64,000 bases of DNA, taken from an uncultured Roseivirga sp. GTDB lineage: Bacteria > Bacteroidota > Bacteroidia > Cytophagales > Cyclobacteriaceae. The notes under the pieces were generated by a model that made no database searches, was not told the DNA's origin, and worked only from the letters and a program-made list of their open reading frames with translations. Location: assembly GCA_947493005.1 (NCBI GenBank), contig CANLOY010000011.1, positions 39,799-103,798 on the forward strand. The letters run 5' to 3'. The position numbers and the translations under genes are program-made. Shown here piece after piece: positions 39,901 through 40,441 of the stretch. Every line of letters begins with the position of its first letter. Position 1 is the stretch's first letter.

Positions 39901-40108
39901 TGTTTACCAGTAAATCTAAATCGCCATCTAAGTCATAATCTGCAAAGGAAAAACCGCCATCCTTTTTCCGGGAAATGTCTGAATCATCCTGACCATTACC
40001 TGCGACATTTGTGAAGTTTTGCCCGAAAGAGAAAATGCAAAAAGAAAAAAAACCGACAAGAGTTAATAAACCCTGTCGGAAGTTAATTCCTACTGTATCA
40101 AAAGTCAT
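6671..40108 (-). CDS. Giant T9SS-exported surface protein (11,145 aa) with 67 DUF11 repeats
   Basis: One uninterrupted 33.4-kb frame. Domains in order: signal peptide (about 1-30); seven FG-GAP/VCBS repeats with D-x-N/D-x-D-G motifs such as DYDLDGDLDLLV (about 40-440); ASPIC/UnbV-like domain (about 450-543). Four cadherin-like repeats of about 140 residues beginning near DLDAS lie between about 568 and 1334. Further beta-domains follow; then five copies of a 110-residue cadherin-like repeat, split by a cassette of two Asp-rich calcium-binding (TSP3-like) segments around a galactose-binding-like beta-sandwich (about 1886-2229); then a cadherin domain (about 2675-2772). Sixty-seven DUF11 repeats of about 120 residues run from about 2888 to 10946. 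A bacterial Ig-like domain and a type-B gliding-motility C-terminal sorting domain (about 11047-11145, starting GEGISPNNDGQGEETWF and ending GFVVIKR) close the protein. It is probably a fibrous surface adhesin exported by T9SS with the adjacent PorP/SprF protein. SprB-like gliding or biofilm roles are inference. Confidence 0.95.
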   Translation of the reverse strand: MTFDTVGINFRQGLLTLVGFFSFCIFSFGQNFTNVAGNGQDDSDISRKKDGGFSFADYDLDGDLDLLVNTNENSSLRRSYLLRNDNGIFIDVTSSVAPALKSQKTQRSAIWGDFNNDGYPDFAVNGNSSIAIFQNNNGTSFSRIQVITNSSMDDFSFNPEGMAWLDYNNDGFLDLVFDNEDAGIDIFKNDGASVVGSRFDHITGYSVGFNNGGGALGVPVDGSANGDYLSVADINNDGFIDILDRRNGSSSSTSEDSNSYDLFTNDGDGTFSFNNTFNETTSGGNKGAVVIADFDNDGDFDFIWGPLSSSSTPVLYQQTSPGTFSSVSNPFRRSNNNLLNDSGIEGIATGDIDNDGDVDVIFGDSGGSSYLMLNNTSGGTFLFNQPSNNNGLLVNANVEAVKMIDYDNDGDLDVYINIHDAQNQLWNNDLIGSGNEVATSGFSNNYLNVIPQLDLGGGLTRSALGATVVLKDCNGNILSPIQDVNGGMGYGSQNSPIIHFGLPNGPDASYIVSVSFLSSGGSRTVIEQTVTPSALAALNIGSSSLEYEQTLIIKTTDTSNTSCNTPPILDLDASTTGTGFANNFTENGGAVNITDTDVSIIDADNANIVSATITLTNRPDGTFESLSVNGSLPTGITASTYNSTTGVLTLSGSASKANYVTALEQIQYNNTDPIPDETDRTITVVVNDGTSDSNIATSIVSVTMVNTAPTLDLDASGAGTGFSTNFTEGSGAVSIADTDISITDVDDTNIESATITLTNILDGASETLSVNGALPGGITASSYNTSTGIITLSGSATLAAYQTAIQQVVYNNTDVNPESIVRSITVIINDGDDNSATATTQISVTPVNSTSAIDLDANNDSGATGNDYNTAFNIGGNPVSIADDDTNITDTDDTEIESATITLTNRPDGASETLQVIGSLPGGITASAYDSGTGIITLTGSATLDTYETAIQQIFYQNIAGAPTVVDRSVTVLVNDGTINSNTATSTISVQLTPLTGCESIASAGYGSFTFGAPTVVGTGQGKTATYTGVGVFNTKTVDMKVTATSQTVSGVDHTFGFSGDDMSLDLSSGSDLTMTVEFFETGTSTPINVSLAFFIKDLDGTATPGETVKVSTDDIIGFSLNGTSNIISSGTGNTLSFSGGAAQVDTDASGAVQINIEQKSSFTLQFEAGGQAGTTDFLFDADGDFALAGAVCSPPVIDLDDDNSSTATVNNYITTFTQNNTAVPVGDSDINIIDANSVQLTGATITLTNILDGADETLSVNGTLPTGITASAYNTGTGILTLTGAASVADYEAAIRQIVYNNVAVVVNATNRVINISVTDGTNTSSTASTTVSIFGNPACNTLPDYDFSSRTLESGTDLQAGAIYRYTTVDPAVDALLEITSVTNAQITDIDNTGFGSGAAFQPTIRTNNFSVNGNEGFADFKITFVNAGTTTPFTQSVVSLGFADIDGNSTVLREFIAVQSGAVTVENTTNLVQTFDNPFVRYTPSTGAVIPGISLTDTKNLVFIQYASVSSIAFRLGITQATSNQGRFFSVTFEPCIVQNFQNAANTPESSDMTLSVDEDNTLTFNNASFPFNDDDGDTFSAITISNLPSQGTLFYNGVAITQTDINNQTEYTDRSLFTFVPDVNENGVAYTSFGFRVKDNSGHSPTEFSAGNTITINVNDINDLPTTNDITSATAIRSDAGGTAIDDLTGADIDGTVNAFIISTLPNAAHGVLTLANGTPVTAGQELTTAEAAGLLFDPVGTFNGTATFTYAAKDDDAGIDASPATYTINISNTPPTTNDITNASLIASGQAGVDIDDLTGADTDGTVTAFVINTLPQSGHGVLTLADNTPVTVGQELTLVQAAGLKFDPVAGYQGPASFTYSSKDNDGDTDATPATYVINVALDSDLDGIADSVDIDDDNDGIRDEDECIILTNNGFEVADRLPTTFLILDQSELEGWQTTATDGKVEIWRSGFLGVTAAQGDYFMELNANQVSALFQNLDIAPGTTINWSVKHRGRNGTDVAEVKIGATVATAVTQATMTDGTTAWGTYTGSYTVPDGQTTTVFVFEAVSSTGGTSVGNFLDDVVITSASGSNCVTDSDGDGIPNSIDLDSDNDGIYDLIEAGHGQADANNDGIIDGADTGSGTNGLFNALETVADNGVLNYTVADTDGDDIIDASEKDADNDGCFDTLEAGLSDTDKDGTLGTGTATVNSANGLVTSTAGYTTPTSTGGTFDFQNASEFSACNTPPTTDDVTNSGTILSSDAGVDIDNLTGADAEGTVNAFVLKTLPTAASGVLTLADGTPVTAGQELTTVQAAGLKFDPALTFTGNASFTYAAKDDQGLEDPSPATFTIPISNTPPTTNDVTNTAGILSNAGPTAIDDLTGADVDGTVTAFIITTVPPASEGVLKLANGSTVVPNQELTTTEAAGLTFDPTDGFVGSTSFTYAAKDNDGDEDASPATFTINTLNSPPDSNDIVNANVIPSTAGPTDIDNLSYSDSDGTVVSIIIKTVPNALHGTLQLADGSTVTQGQTITPVQALGLRFDPSGNYNGPATFTYAAVDDDGAEDLTPGTFSFTISNTPPIVDSGTITVNENIQDTPLGLTAPSDPDSGNSFTITVTSLPSLGSVTLADGTPLTLGMTLTSLQLTTLLYDAPPQYDGTSDPGDFGYAVNDGEFTVTGDVDIIITPVNDPPVANDAIVSLSEDATDNTTVHNVVASDSDAGDILTYAITGGNDAGIFKIDPNTGEISVNDASMLDFETTTQYNLVVTVTDNDKLQDTANITVNIINVNEPPVVDGATVDAKQDTPYTFTTGDFQTNYTDPENVAPTDIKITSLPARGQLLLNGNPVAEDDVISFTDIAASKLTYVPPSGNSGINFTNFNFRISDGVLFSETDALITINVAPLTSDLAVTKTITPPTAGTGETVVFSIIITNNGPDLATGVALTDQIPSGFTFVSSAPDQGTYNNTSGEWSIGNIANGASVELKITATANAAGQFTNVATITASSNFDPDLGNNTAIVNIATQSVDIEVSKVVDLIAQHVGQNVNFTITVTNNGPAVATGIVLSDPLPSGYTFVSRTKTHGDYLSGTGLWNLGTLSSGETATLTIRATVNATGVYLNTASVIGLDQQDSDTGNDQATASVTPLLSDVAISKTVDNATPTPGSTVEFTITATNNGASSAESVEITDLLPNGYSFVSDTRTSGTYNSTTGLWNVGNIAPGTSQTLIIRATVNTSGDYNNTATITNNNTFDIDNTNDTASATITVQTSDVSITKSVNNTSANVGENVTFTVTASNAGPSATTNLNVLDQLPSGYTLVSSTPSQGTYTSTTGVWDVGAINSGSNATLIIVATVLSTGDYQNTAAVQSVDQLDPDNSNDTASSSVTPANADLSIAKIVDLPSANVGDNVTFTVSVTNNGPDAASGIQVTDQLPNGYTFVSATPVQGTYDNNTGIWMVGSIANGASTSIDIVGTLKSSGTLTNTASITTANEFDTNTGNNTATTASSIESSDISVAKSASDLSPNIGAQVTFTITVNNAGPNDADNLSIIDALPSGLTYVSHSASRGAYVPGTGIWTVGTLNNAGTATLEVVATLLSTGSYVNTATINAVDQADPDNTNNTGTVTLSPLQADLRVTKAVDNATPNAGDDVIFTVNLTNDGPSTATGVEVTDQLPNGYTIVSATVSQGTYDQNTGKWSIPSIANNATATLTIRATVLASGSYTNTVTITGSDQFDASAANNTASTAVTLQSADINIIKSVDRAAANVGENVTFTVTVTNEGPNTATGISIIDQLPSGYTFVSANPVQGSYVSETGIWTIGQLSNGGSTTLTVLATVLSSGDYTNTASVNALDQQDPDNTDDSATSTVIPPRADLNLTKTVNASNPNVGDVVTFTVTLTNNGPSAADVTGVQVTDQLPSGYTLGTATPSVGTYDNNSGIWTVGNLANGASATLTVTATVLAAGDFTNTAQITASEVFDPNVGDNTASVSIIAQSADLEIVKSVTDATPNVDDNVTFTIRLTNKGADPATGVTATDNLPNGYTFVSDNTAFGTYDETSGLWTVGSIAANQTATLEIVAKVLSTGAYNNTASITTSDQSDPVSGNNTSTVTVDTQFADLNMSKVVDNSTPIPGNDVIFTMTVRNDGPDAATNVEVTDQLPSGYTFVSANASQGTYTSGTGLWTVGTLGNSASAVLSIRATVNASGDFTNTASITSSDQFDTDTADNSASTSVTLQAADIALGKVVDNVSANVGENVTFTISITNNGPDAATNLEILDQLPSGYTFVSSNSTQGTFTNTTGVWDIGTLANGGSVTLEIIATVLSNGDFTNTASVNKLDQVDNVNTNDSGAATVTAPRADLNLTKTVSSTSPNVGDVVTFTVTLTNNGPDVADATGIEVTDQLPSGYTLGTATPSTGAYNSSTGIWTVGNLAKDAQETLTITATVLAAGSFTNTARVTANDVFDPNAGDNTASASIVTQSADLSITKVANDDTPNVNDEVTFTIAVSNAGPDAATGVQVTDVLPNGYDFVSANTTFGSYNNTNGLWAIGSIANGANATLNIVAKVKSTGTYDNTATISTADQSDPNSGNNAATETIVAQFADLNITKSVDNATPVPGSNVVFTVTVLNQGPNTATNIEITDQLPDGYTLVSATPSTGTYTSSTGIWTISDLNNSSSGVLTIVATVQSSGIFNNTATITKVDQFDNDTADNTASAATTLQTSDINLTKVVDNATANVGDNVVFTITASNTGANNATNLSIKDLLPSGYTFVSSTPSAGTYNNASGIWTIGTLNNAANATLAITATVLSTGDYANTVSVNTLDQLDPDNTDDSATATVNPPRADLELNKTVSNTSPNVGDVITFTVTLENNGPSTASATGITVTDLLPSGYTIGVATPSTGTYTPGTGIWAVGTLANGASETLTITATVLGAGNFTNTATITAADQFDPDAGNNTATASIVALSSDLSLVKTVSNATPNVDENITFTLTMGNAGPDAATNVAVTDLLPNGYSFVSSNTTFGSYNATTGLWNVGSISTAQAPVLTIVAKVLPTGTYNNTASISAADQDDPSSANNTSTANVDAQTADINITKLLNNATPVPGEQVVYTITVTNNGPDAATGINVSDRLPSGISFASSTESTGSYNSTTGIWTVGNLANSSSAVLTLTGTVLTTGNFINVANISGTDQFDPDNSNNSASQGLTLQQSDIGVDVSVDNNIANVGENVTFTVTITNNGSDNATGLVINNLLPSGYTLVSQSAAVGAYNATTGVWTIGNLSNGASTTLTVVGTVNASGDYGNTAELSAVDQVDNNNANNQDTETVMPPRIDLSVNKTVDQERVNTGDEITFVITVTNNSTSTDASGVVITDQLPTGYTITGNTPSQGTYVSSTGLWTVGNLTKTASATLAITATVNATGNFENTATITAADQFDPDAANNTSSATTVKQEADIAISKVVDNATPQVGDEITFTITAAHTGADNATGVTITDALPNGYDFVNATTTNGSYDNGTGIWTVGSITKNTSVSLDIKVTVKSSGTFDNTASLTAIDQADGNAGNNSGTINVVPQVADLNMTKTVDNASPTPGDDVIFTVTIQNQGTGQATNVAVTDQLPSGYTLVSSSTSQGTFATSSGVWTVGTLANGASASLTIRATVLSSGDYNNTASVTASDQFDNDTADNTASRSVTVQSANVSISKVVDNASANVGQNVVFTITASNAGPDAATNLEVLDDLPAGYTFVSANTASGSYDENTGIWTIGTLANAANATLAITATVASVDDNTNTASVNSLDQLDPDNTGDMASATVTPPVADLSISKTVNTNTPTVGEEVIFTITVNSEASSTADATNVQVTDQLPSGYTFVSANTASGSYDENTGIWAIGTVTNGGSAVLTVNATVNATGDLTNVARITGADQFDPDQGNNTATESTNSQAIDLAVTITPDVTSQDVDENVTFTITLTNNGPDAATGVIANSLLPSGFQFVSGNQNFGTYDENTGTWNIGALPNGSTATLTVVGKVLGTGDHTNAISVVSANQTDLDVTNNQASTTITALLSDLSVTKVVSNAIPIPGETVEFTVTASNAGPHSAREVQLTDLLPSGYNFVNATRTKGTYDNTTGVWNIGSIGNATSQTLIIRATVNASGDYLNTAAITRNSTFDTDAANNQATATVTVQSADLSITKIVSNNVANVGENVTFTVTVSNAGPDAATNVEILDQLPSGFVFVSSTPSQGTYNSTSGVWEVGTVNNSANATITIVATVQSTGTYTNTASVQRVDQNDNNSANDNASALVTPPNADLKITKVISDASPNVGDNVTFTVTVTNDGPSQATNIQVTDLLPNGFTFVNATESQGSYVPTTGIWAVGSMTNGVSATLDVLATVNATGDRTNTATITGASEFDPDTGNNSASVGSTIQNADLSVSNTVDNLTPNVGDEITFTVTLSNGGPDDASGVQLNDLLPNGYTFVSANPSRGTYDNTTGLWNVGGLNNSGVATLEIKATVLSTGTFTSTATITTADQNDPVSANNTASVTPDPQIADLAITKAVDNANPVPGDDVIFTINLSNTGPDEASGITVTDQLPSGFNLVSAVASQGTYNATTGAWTISSLANSATATLTIRTTVQSSGDFTNTASITVVDQFDNDNTDNTASSAVTLQSSDISISKTVDNATANVGETVVFTVTATNTGSDLATGLSVLDLLPSGYNLISANPSAGSYVSATGIWTIGQLTNGSSATLTVTATVLSSGTYQNTASVNTLDQIDPDSADDNASATVTPPRADLAITKVVNNTNPNVGDLITFTVMVNNNGPSTSAATSIEVTDKIPSGYTLVTPTPSVGTYDANSGIWDLGSLANGASATLTMTATVNETGDFTNTARISASDVFDPNAGDNTSSVSIIAQASDLEVTKSVDNATPNVNDNVVFTINLSNLGPDPATGVQVTDQIPSGYDFVSASTNFGTYSETTGIWTLGAVANAQTATLTITAKVNQTVNYNNTASITAVDQEDPEDANNEATVEVTTQFADLNVSKTVDNSTPIPGQDVIFTITVLNEGPNTATNINVTDQLPSGYTLVSSNASVGTYTSTTGIWAISSLGNTGSAVLTIRATVKSSGDFTNTASITAVDQFDVDSSDNQATSSVTVQQSDILVTKTVDNSTANVGENVVFTVNVTNNGPDAATGLEVTDLLPSGYTFVSATSNQGTFTNATGKWNIGVLSNIGAVKLEITAKVLATGDYQNTASVSALDQVDANTANDSASAIVTPPRADLNLTKVVDSSNPNVGDEVTFTVTLTNNGPSTTTATGIEVTDQLPSGYALTSATTTPGTSYNNVNGVWTIGDLDINNQVVLTIKATVKENGDFTNTASVTASDVFDPNEGDNTASASIVAQSSDLAITKVINDATPNVNDNVTFTINVTNNGPDAATGVVVTDQLPSGYDFVSSNTSFGSYNSSTGLWTIGSVANGSTATIDLIAKAKSTGDYDNTATISAADQDDPDTGNNSATVNVTTQFADLNISKVVDNTSPVPGDDVIFTVTLLNEGPNSATNIQVTDQVPDGYSIVNTIASVGTYDQNTGLWTLADLGSNASATLTIRATVQSSGIFVNTATVTRSDVFDTDNTDNSASATITLQTADINVSKTVSNAVANVGENITFSVVALNNGPDKATGLVLSDLLPSGYTLVSAITTKGSYNSGSGLWTIGELNNATNATLTITATVLASGDYANTATVSALDQNDPTTANDVATATVNPPRADLELEKTVNATSPNVGDPVVFTVTLKNNGPSTSDATGVQVTDQLPSGYTLTGSTPSVGTYNTMSGIWDVGTLANGATATLTINATVGAAGDFTNTATISAATQYDPNAGNNTSSASIVAQSADLNLSKTASTTTPNVGDEITFTVSVKNDGPDAATNVEVTDLLASGYDFVNATTSFGNYNNTTGLWSIGAISNGQTATLQVKGKVRATGSYNNTATITNSDQDDPQPLNDTKTVDVNVQRADLKLTKVVDNDKPIPGEQIVYTITITNDGPSAATNVKVNDRLPSGFTFAGVTTSTGTYDRTTGLWTVGSLANSSSAVLTLRATVLATGSHLNVSSIDSADQFDTDNSNNSASQGITIQTSDLVVTKVVDNTTANVGESVVFTVTLTNNGPDTATNIEIEDKLPTGYTLVSSTPSQGTYNENTGEWVIGTVGNGNSVTLEVVGKVLETGDYGNTAIVSELDQNDPNTPDNTATIAVNAPRADIGVTISSNVARPNVGEEIQLTVTVTNNGGDNASGLKITSLLPDGLEYVADNPTQGNYTSSTGLWVVGSLPNGDTETITITAKVLSSGSYLINAKVTELIENDEVEANDEDSVEIFPTQANLLVEKVVDNGGPNVGENVVFTITVTNNGPDAATGITIEDKLPNGYTFLLANASQGGFNNTNNVWTVGDLVNGASATLDVTALVKSDGVYKNTAQLLTVDQFDPETDNNIASSTPRPQRADVTLSKTVSNANPNPGDVITFLVTAFNIGPDAASGVKITDQLPSGYNLENAFASQGTFDTNTKIWDLGTLGDGGSAVLVMSVSVNASGNYDNTALITTSDQFDPDATNNSSTQSITLQKADVGVTKVVDNNNPNIGDRVTFTITASNAGPNSATNVVISDLVPAGYDIVSSSVSQGGYNATTGIWGVGTIENAANATLTVVANITSSSAYNNIARVTEVDQLDENAANDEASQSITLQQSDLGVMISVDNASANVGEFVNFTVTVTNNGVDDATGVRVLNQIPSGYTLINANTNGNGVYNENTGEWIIGNLNNGASVIFNVQARVLLNGEFENVATIAELDQVDSNDANDTASVTVTSPRVDLAIMKTVDNANANEGDPVVFTITVTNIGPDNADGSGVEVVDKLPNGYTLVGTPVTSQGTYNTTTGLWTVGTIVKDASATLTVNATVNLTGVFTNVAEITNAEQFDPNAGNNLTSVSVGLQSSDLIITKTVNDDVPNVGDEITFNITVKNDGPDPATSVQVTDAIPNGFFFVSASTTTGSYNGTTGIWDIGSIQTDATVSLDIKATVRATGDYINTATISRLDQVDSDVTSNISTITVDPQIVDLSIAKMVDISNPRVGDDVFFTVTVTNNGPDAATNVQASDALPAGYTLVNSSASVGTYDEGTGLWMIGDLVASANAVLNIRATVISNENLENTASIDFADQFDPDTSNNTATAGSDVASSDINVLKVVDNAAANVGQNVVFTITVSNDGPDQASGLNVTDKLPGGYDLVSAVTSSGTYTNSSGIWDIGTLADGAQATLTVTATVKGDGEYNNMASVTSLDQFDADLANNQSDASVAPPQVDLEVMASVDESNPNAGDQVTFTVTVQNNGPDDGSGISLNSLLPSGFTFVSANPSAGSYDNTSGLWTVGNLGNGSLEVITITATVNASGAFTLTGAIANADQFDPKENNNSASAGITLQGSDISVVKTVDNAEPNVGDNVTFTINIANAGPNEATNLQILDQLPSGYSFVSAVPSKGTYNETTGIWTVGSLNGGGSENLTVKASVLNSGDYDNTASVNAVDQLDPNAANNTSTVSSPPQLVDLVITKVVDNDRPIINEEIVFTITVSNNGPARATGVVVKDILPTGYTLISSNVTPGTSFDRDTGIFTVGNLVNGGNAVLTLRVRTSAMGVHNNTATIKSLDQFDINTANNTVTRPVTIQRADISVTKVVDNLTANVGQNVTFTVTVNNAGPDDASSLVVNDLLPSGFTLVSSTASSGSYNSTNGVWTIGTLANTASTTLTVTGTVLSLGDYNNVAAVVNSDQVDDNTANNSASIEVVPPQSDLSISKAVNANNPNVGDQVTFTVLVTNNGPDPADATNVQVTDQLPSGYTLVSTTESQGSYNSGTGIWDIGTLPNGSSATFTITATVNAAGNFTNTAQITNSDQFDPNLGDNTASASIVAQSSDLSMAKTVSNSNANVGENVIFTITLSNAGPDAATNVTALDELPSGYTLVSASASHGSYNGSTGVWTAGAIANGENAVLSVTATVLASGEFTNTAAVTGLDQNDPNTANNSASAAVSALKSDLQVVKIVNQPTPIINEQVVFTVTVTNNGPSAATNVEVTDNVPDGFLVTSTTTSQGSYDAATGVWSVGDLANGGSAVINFITEAQPTGDHTNIATITASDPFDTNTTNNTSTQSVVVQTADVGVSKTVSNASANVGESVVFTINVFNAGPNAATSLEVLDLLPSGYELENATAESGTYTNATGVWNIGTLAANDTLTLTIQAEVLSSGEMANTVSITNSDQVDTDTSNNTASATVVFPQADLTLTKSADITRADIGEQVNFTITLTNNGPDQATNIEISENIPSGFILISTEASKGDYDAGTGLWTLNSMSLNEQATLKVTVQTKAEGSFSNTVSVNDVDQFDPNTSNNTSTASISPRTADLQVEKTVDNANPNIGEQVVFNIALTNNGPDDATSVVVTDQLPSGYEFVSTTADAGSYEPAQSAWNLDGINNGQTLNLQITAKVLESGDYDNTATISSLDQKDGDDTNNSSEVEVNPPTVDIAITKTIDNLEANIGEEVNFSISVRNIGQDGASGIQVADLLPSGYTFVDAFTSRGTYDLTTGIWSIDQLIEGGGEFLLMRATVNGEGSYTNTARLIAIDQFDVDPNNNLSSAFTSIKQADVGLAKSVDILNPLIGDEVRFTVTMANAGPETATNVTVSDVLPDGYRFIGFTAVGNFDQTLGIWTVDTLRIGEAATLEIRAEVLPTGSYLNIASIVSIDQTDLNTSNNEAFAKVLPDIAELQIEKTVSNSRPELNEQITFFVTVANNGPNAATNIEVLERVPSGYTVVNIAAGVGTYDSNTNIWSIPSLAVDATATLGLTVTVNAAGEYLNEASIVGSDQFDPDLTNNKAGRRITLPRADLSVTKSISNDDPIRGDQVTFTITVNNAGPNPGTNVVVTEMLPSGYQFVSATTSAGTYDEVAGTWNIGILVSGQTEQLTILCNVLDDGEHTNTVSVAGTEVDPDETNNTSTVELTVNNPPIAENDAVTIPQNTSITGTVVFNDSEPDGDLVTYSLVNSGSAGERGTLVFNPDGTYTYTPNPDFFGEVSFTYQICDNGIPVQCDEAVVTITVLENSEVIPGEGISPNNDGQGEETWFIEGIDKFPNNNVQIFNRWGNRVWEVDGYNNTTRAWNGSAVVGLLVNSNGEQLPDGTYFFVIDLGNGTKPLSGFVVIKR
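7270..31447 (-). repeat. Array of 67 DUF11 repeats within the giant gene
   Basis: I counted 67 successive openings of the form x-A/S-D-L/I-x-V/I-x-K-x-V, each followed about 45 residues later by a variant of DQLPSGYTFVS and closing with D-Q-F-D-x-D-x-x-N-N-x-A. The span of 24.2 kb over 67 units gives about 361 nt (about 120 residues) per unit. DUF11 units are Ig-like beta-sandwich domains used as stalks in bacterial surface proteins. Cysteine is almost absent; I saw one, in the last repeat (LTILCNVL). Units are similar in protein but use different synonymous codons. Confidence 0.93.
14118..31447 (-). repeat. Higher-order structure: twelve four-unit blocks in the DUF11 array
   Basis: The linkers before the units cycle in a four-state pattern: PP-RADL (A), AQ-SADL (B), TQ-FADL (C), LQ-SADI (D). 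The codon at the fourth position before the Leu/Ile of each A-type opening falls at 31445, 30005, 28565, 27119, 25673, 24227, 22784, 21338, 19898, 18452, 17003 and 15557. The intervals are 1440-1449 nt, all multiples of three. Blocks whose A unit lacks a two-residue insertion before the VTDQLPSG segment measure 1440 nt; those with it usually measure 1446. The register slips at unit 49, which has another D-type linker. Confidence 0.85.
32425..35110 (-). repeat. Five cadherin-like repeats split by a Ca-binding/beta-sandwich cassette
   Basis: Five repeats of about 110 residues share N-T-P-P-T-T-N-D, DDLTGADxDGTVxAF, GVLTLADGTPVT, L-x-F-D-P and FTYAAKDDDG. Copies 1-2 (about 35110-34452) and 3-5 (about 33425-32425) are separated by the cassette at about 34450-33420. 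Confidence 0.8.
33420..34450 (-). other. TSP3-like / galactose-binding-like cassette in the giant protein
   Basis: Residues about 1886-1912 read DSDLDGIADSVDIDDDNDG, a thrombospondin-type-3-like calcium-binding segment. Residues about 1914-2074 begin NNGFE, contain GDYFMELNANQ and end FLDDVVIT, which resembles secreted carbohydrate- or ligand-binding beta-sandwiches. Residues about 2075-2229 hold several further Asp-rich motifs, including DSDGDGIPNSIDLDSDNDG. The ligand-binding role is inferred from shape only. Confidence 0.65.
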
Positions 40109-40441
40109 GTGTTGTTAGTTAGGTTAATCGTCAGGTTACAATACCTGATCCAAGTGTCAAAGAACAGCGACAACCTAATGTTTGATAAGCAGATTGTCCC
40201 AAATTAATACCCGTTACCTCAATTTGGGAAAAGAATAAGGAGTGTAAATAAAATATGGCTAACCTTATCTGAATTCTAAATTGTCAAACAAAAAGGAATT
40301 GTCGGTTCTAAAAAAGTTAGCTCCTGATTTGATGTTTAGGTTATTTAAATTAAAAGGTTTAGTGGTTTATATCCAATTTTTTTATTCCGTTTCTCTTATC
40401 CGTGATACCTTTTCAATTAGAGATTTTAATAGATTACTTAT
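40109..40441. other. Leader region upstream of the giant gene
   Basis: No gene is visible. The region must hold the promoter for the 33-kb gene if that is not read through from the kinases, but I found no good TANNTTTG box on the minus strand. The clearest structure is the inverted repeat at 40198-40228. The rest is AT-rich and featureless. Confidence 0.6.
40198..40228. promoter_or_regulatory. Inverted repeat, possible operator
   Basis: CCCAAATT, 15 nt, AATTTGGG: a perfect 8-bp inverted repeat 90-120 nt upstream of the giant gene's start codon. It is not followed by a T-run on either strand, so it does not look like a terminator. A regulator site or leader hairpin is possible. Confidence 0.35.

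Noticed and set aside
6671..40108. Giant frame as a polyketide or non-ribosomal peptide synthetase or polymorphic toxin
   Set aside because: No ketosynthase, adenylation or carrier motifs, no Rhs/YD repeats and no toxin tip. It has Ig-like repeats and a T9SS sorting domain.
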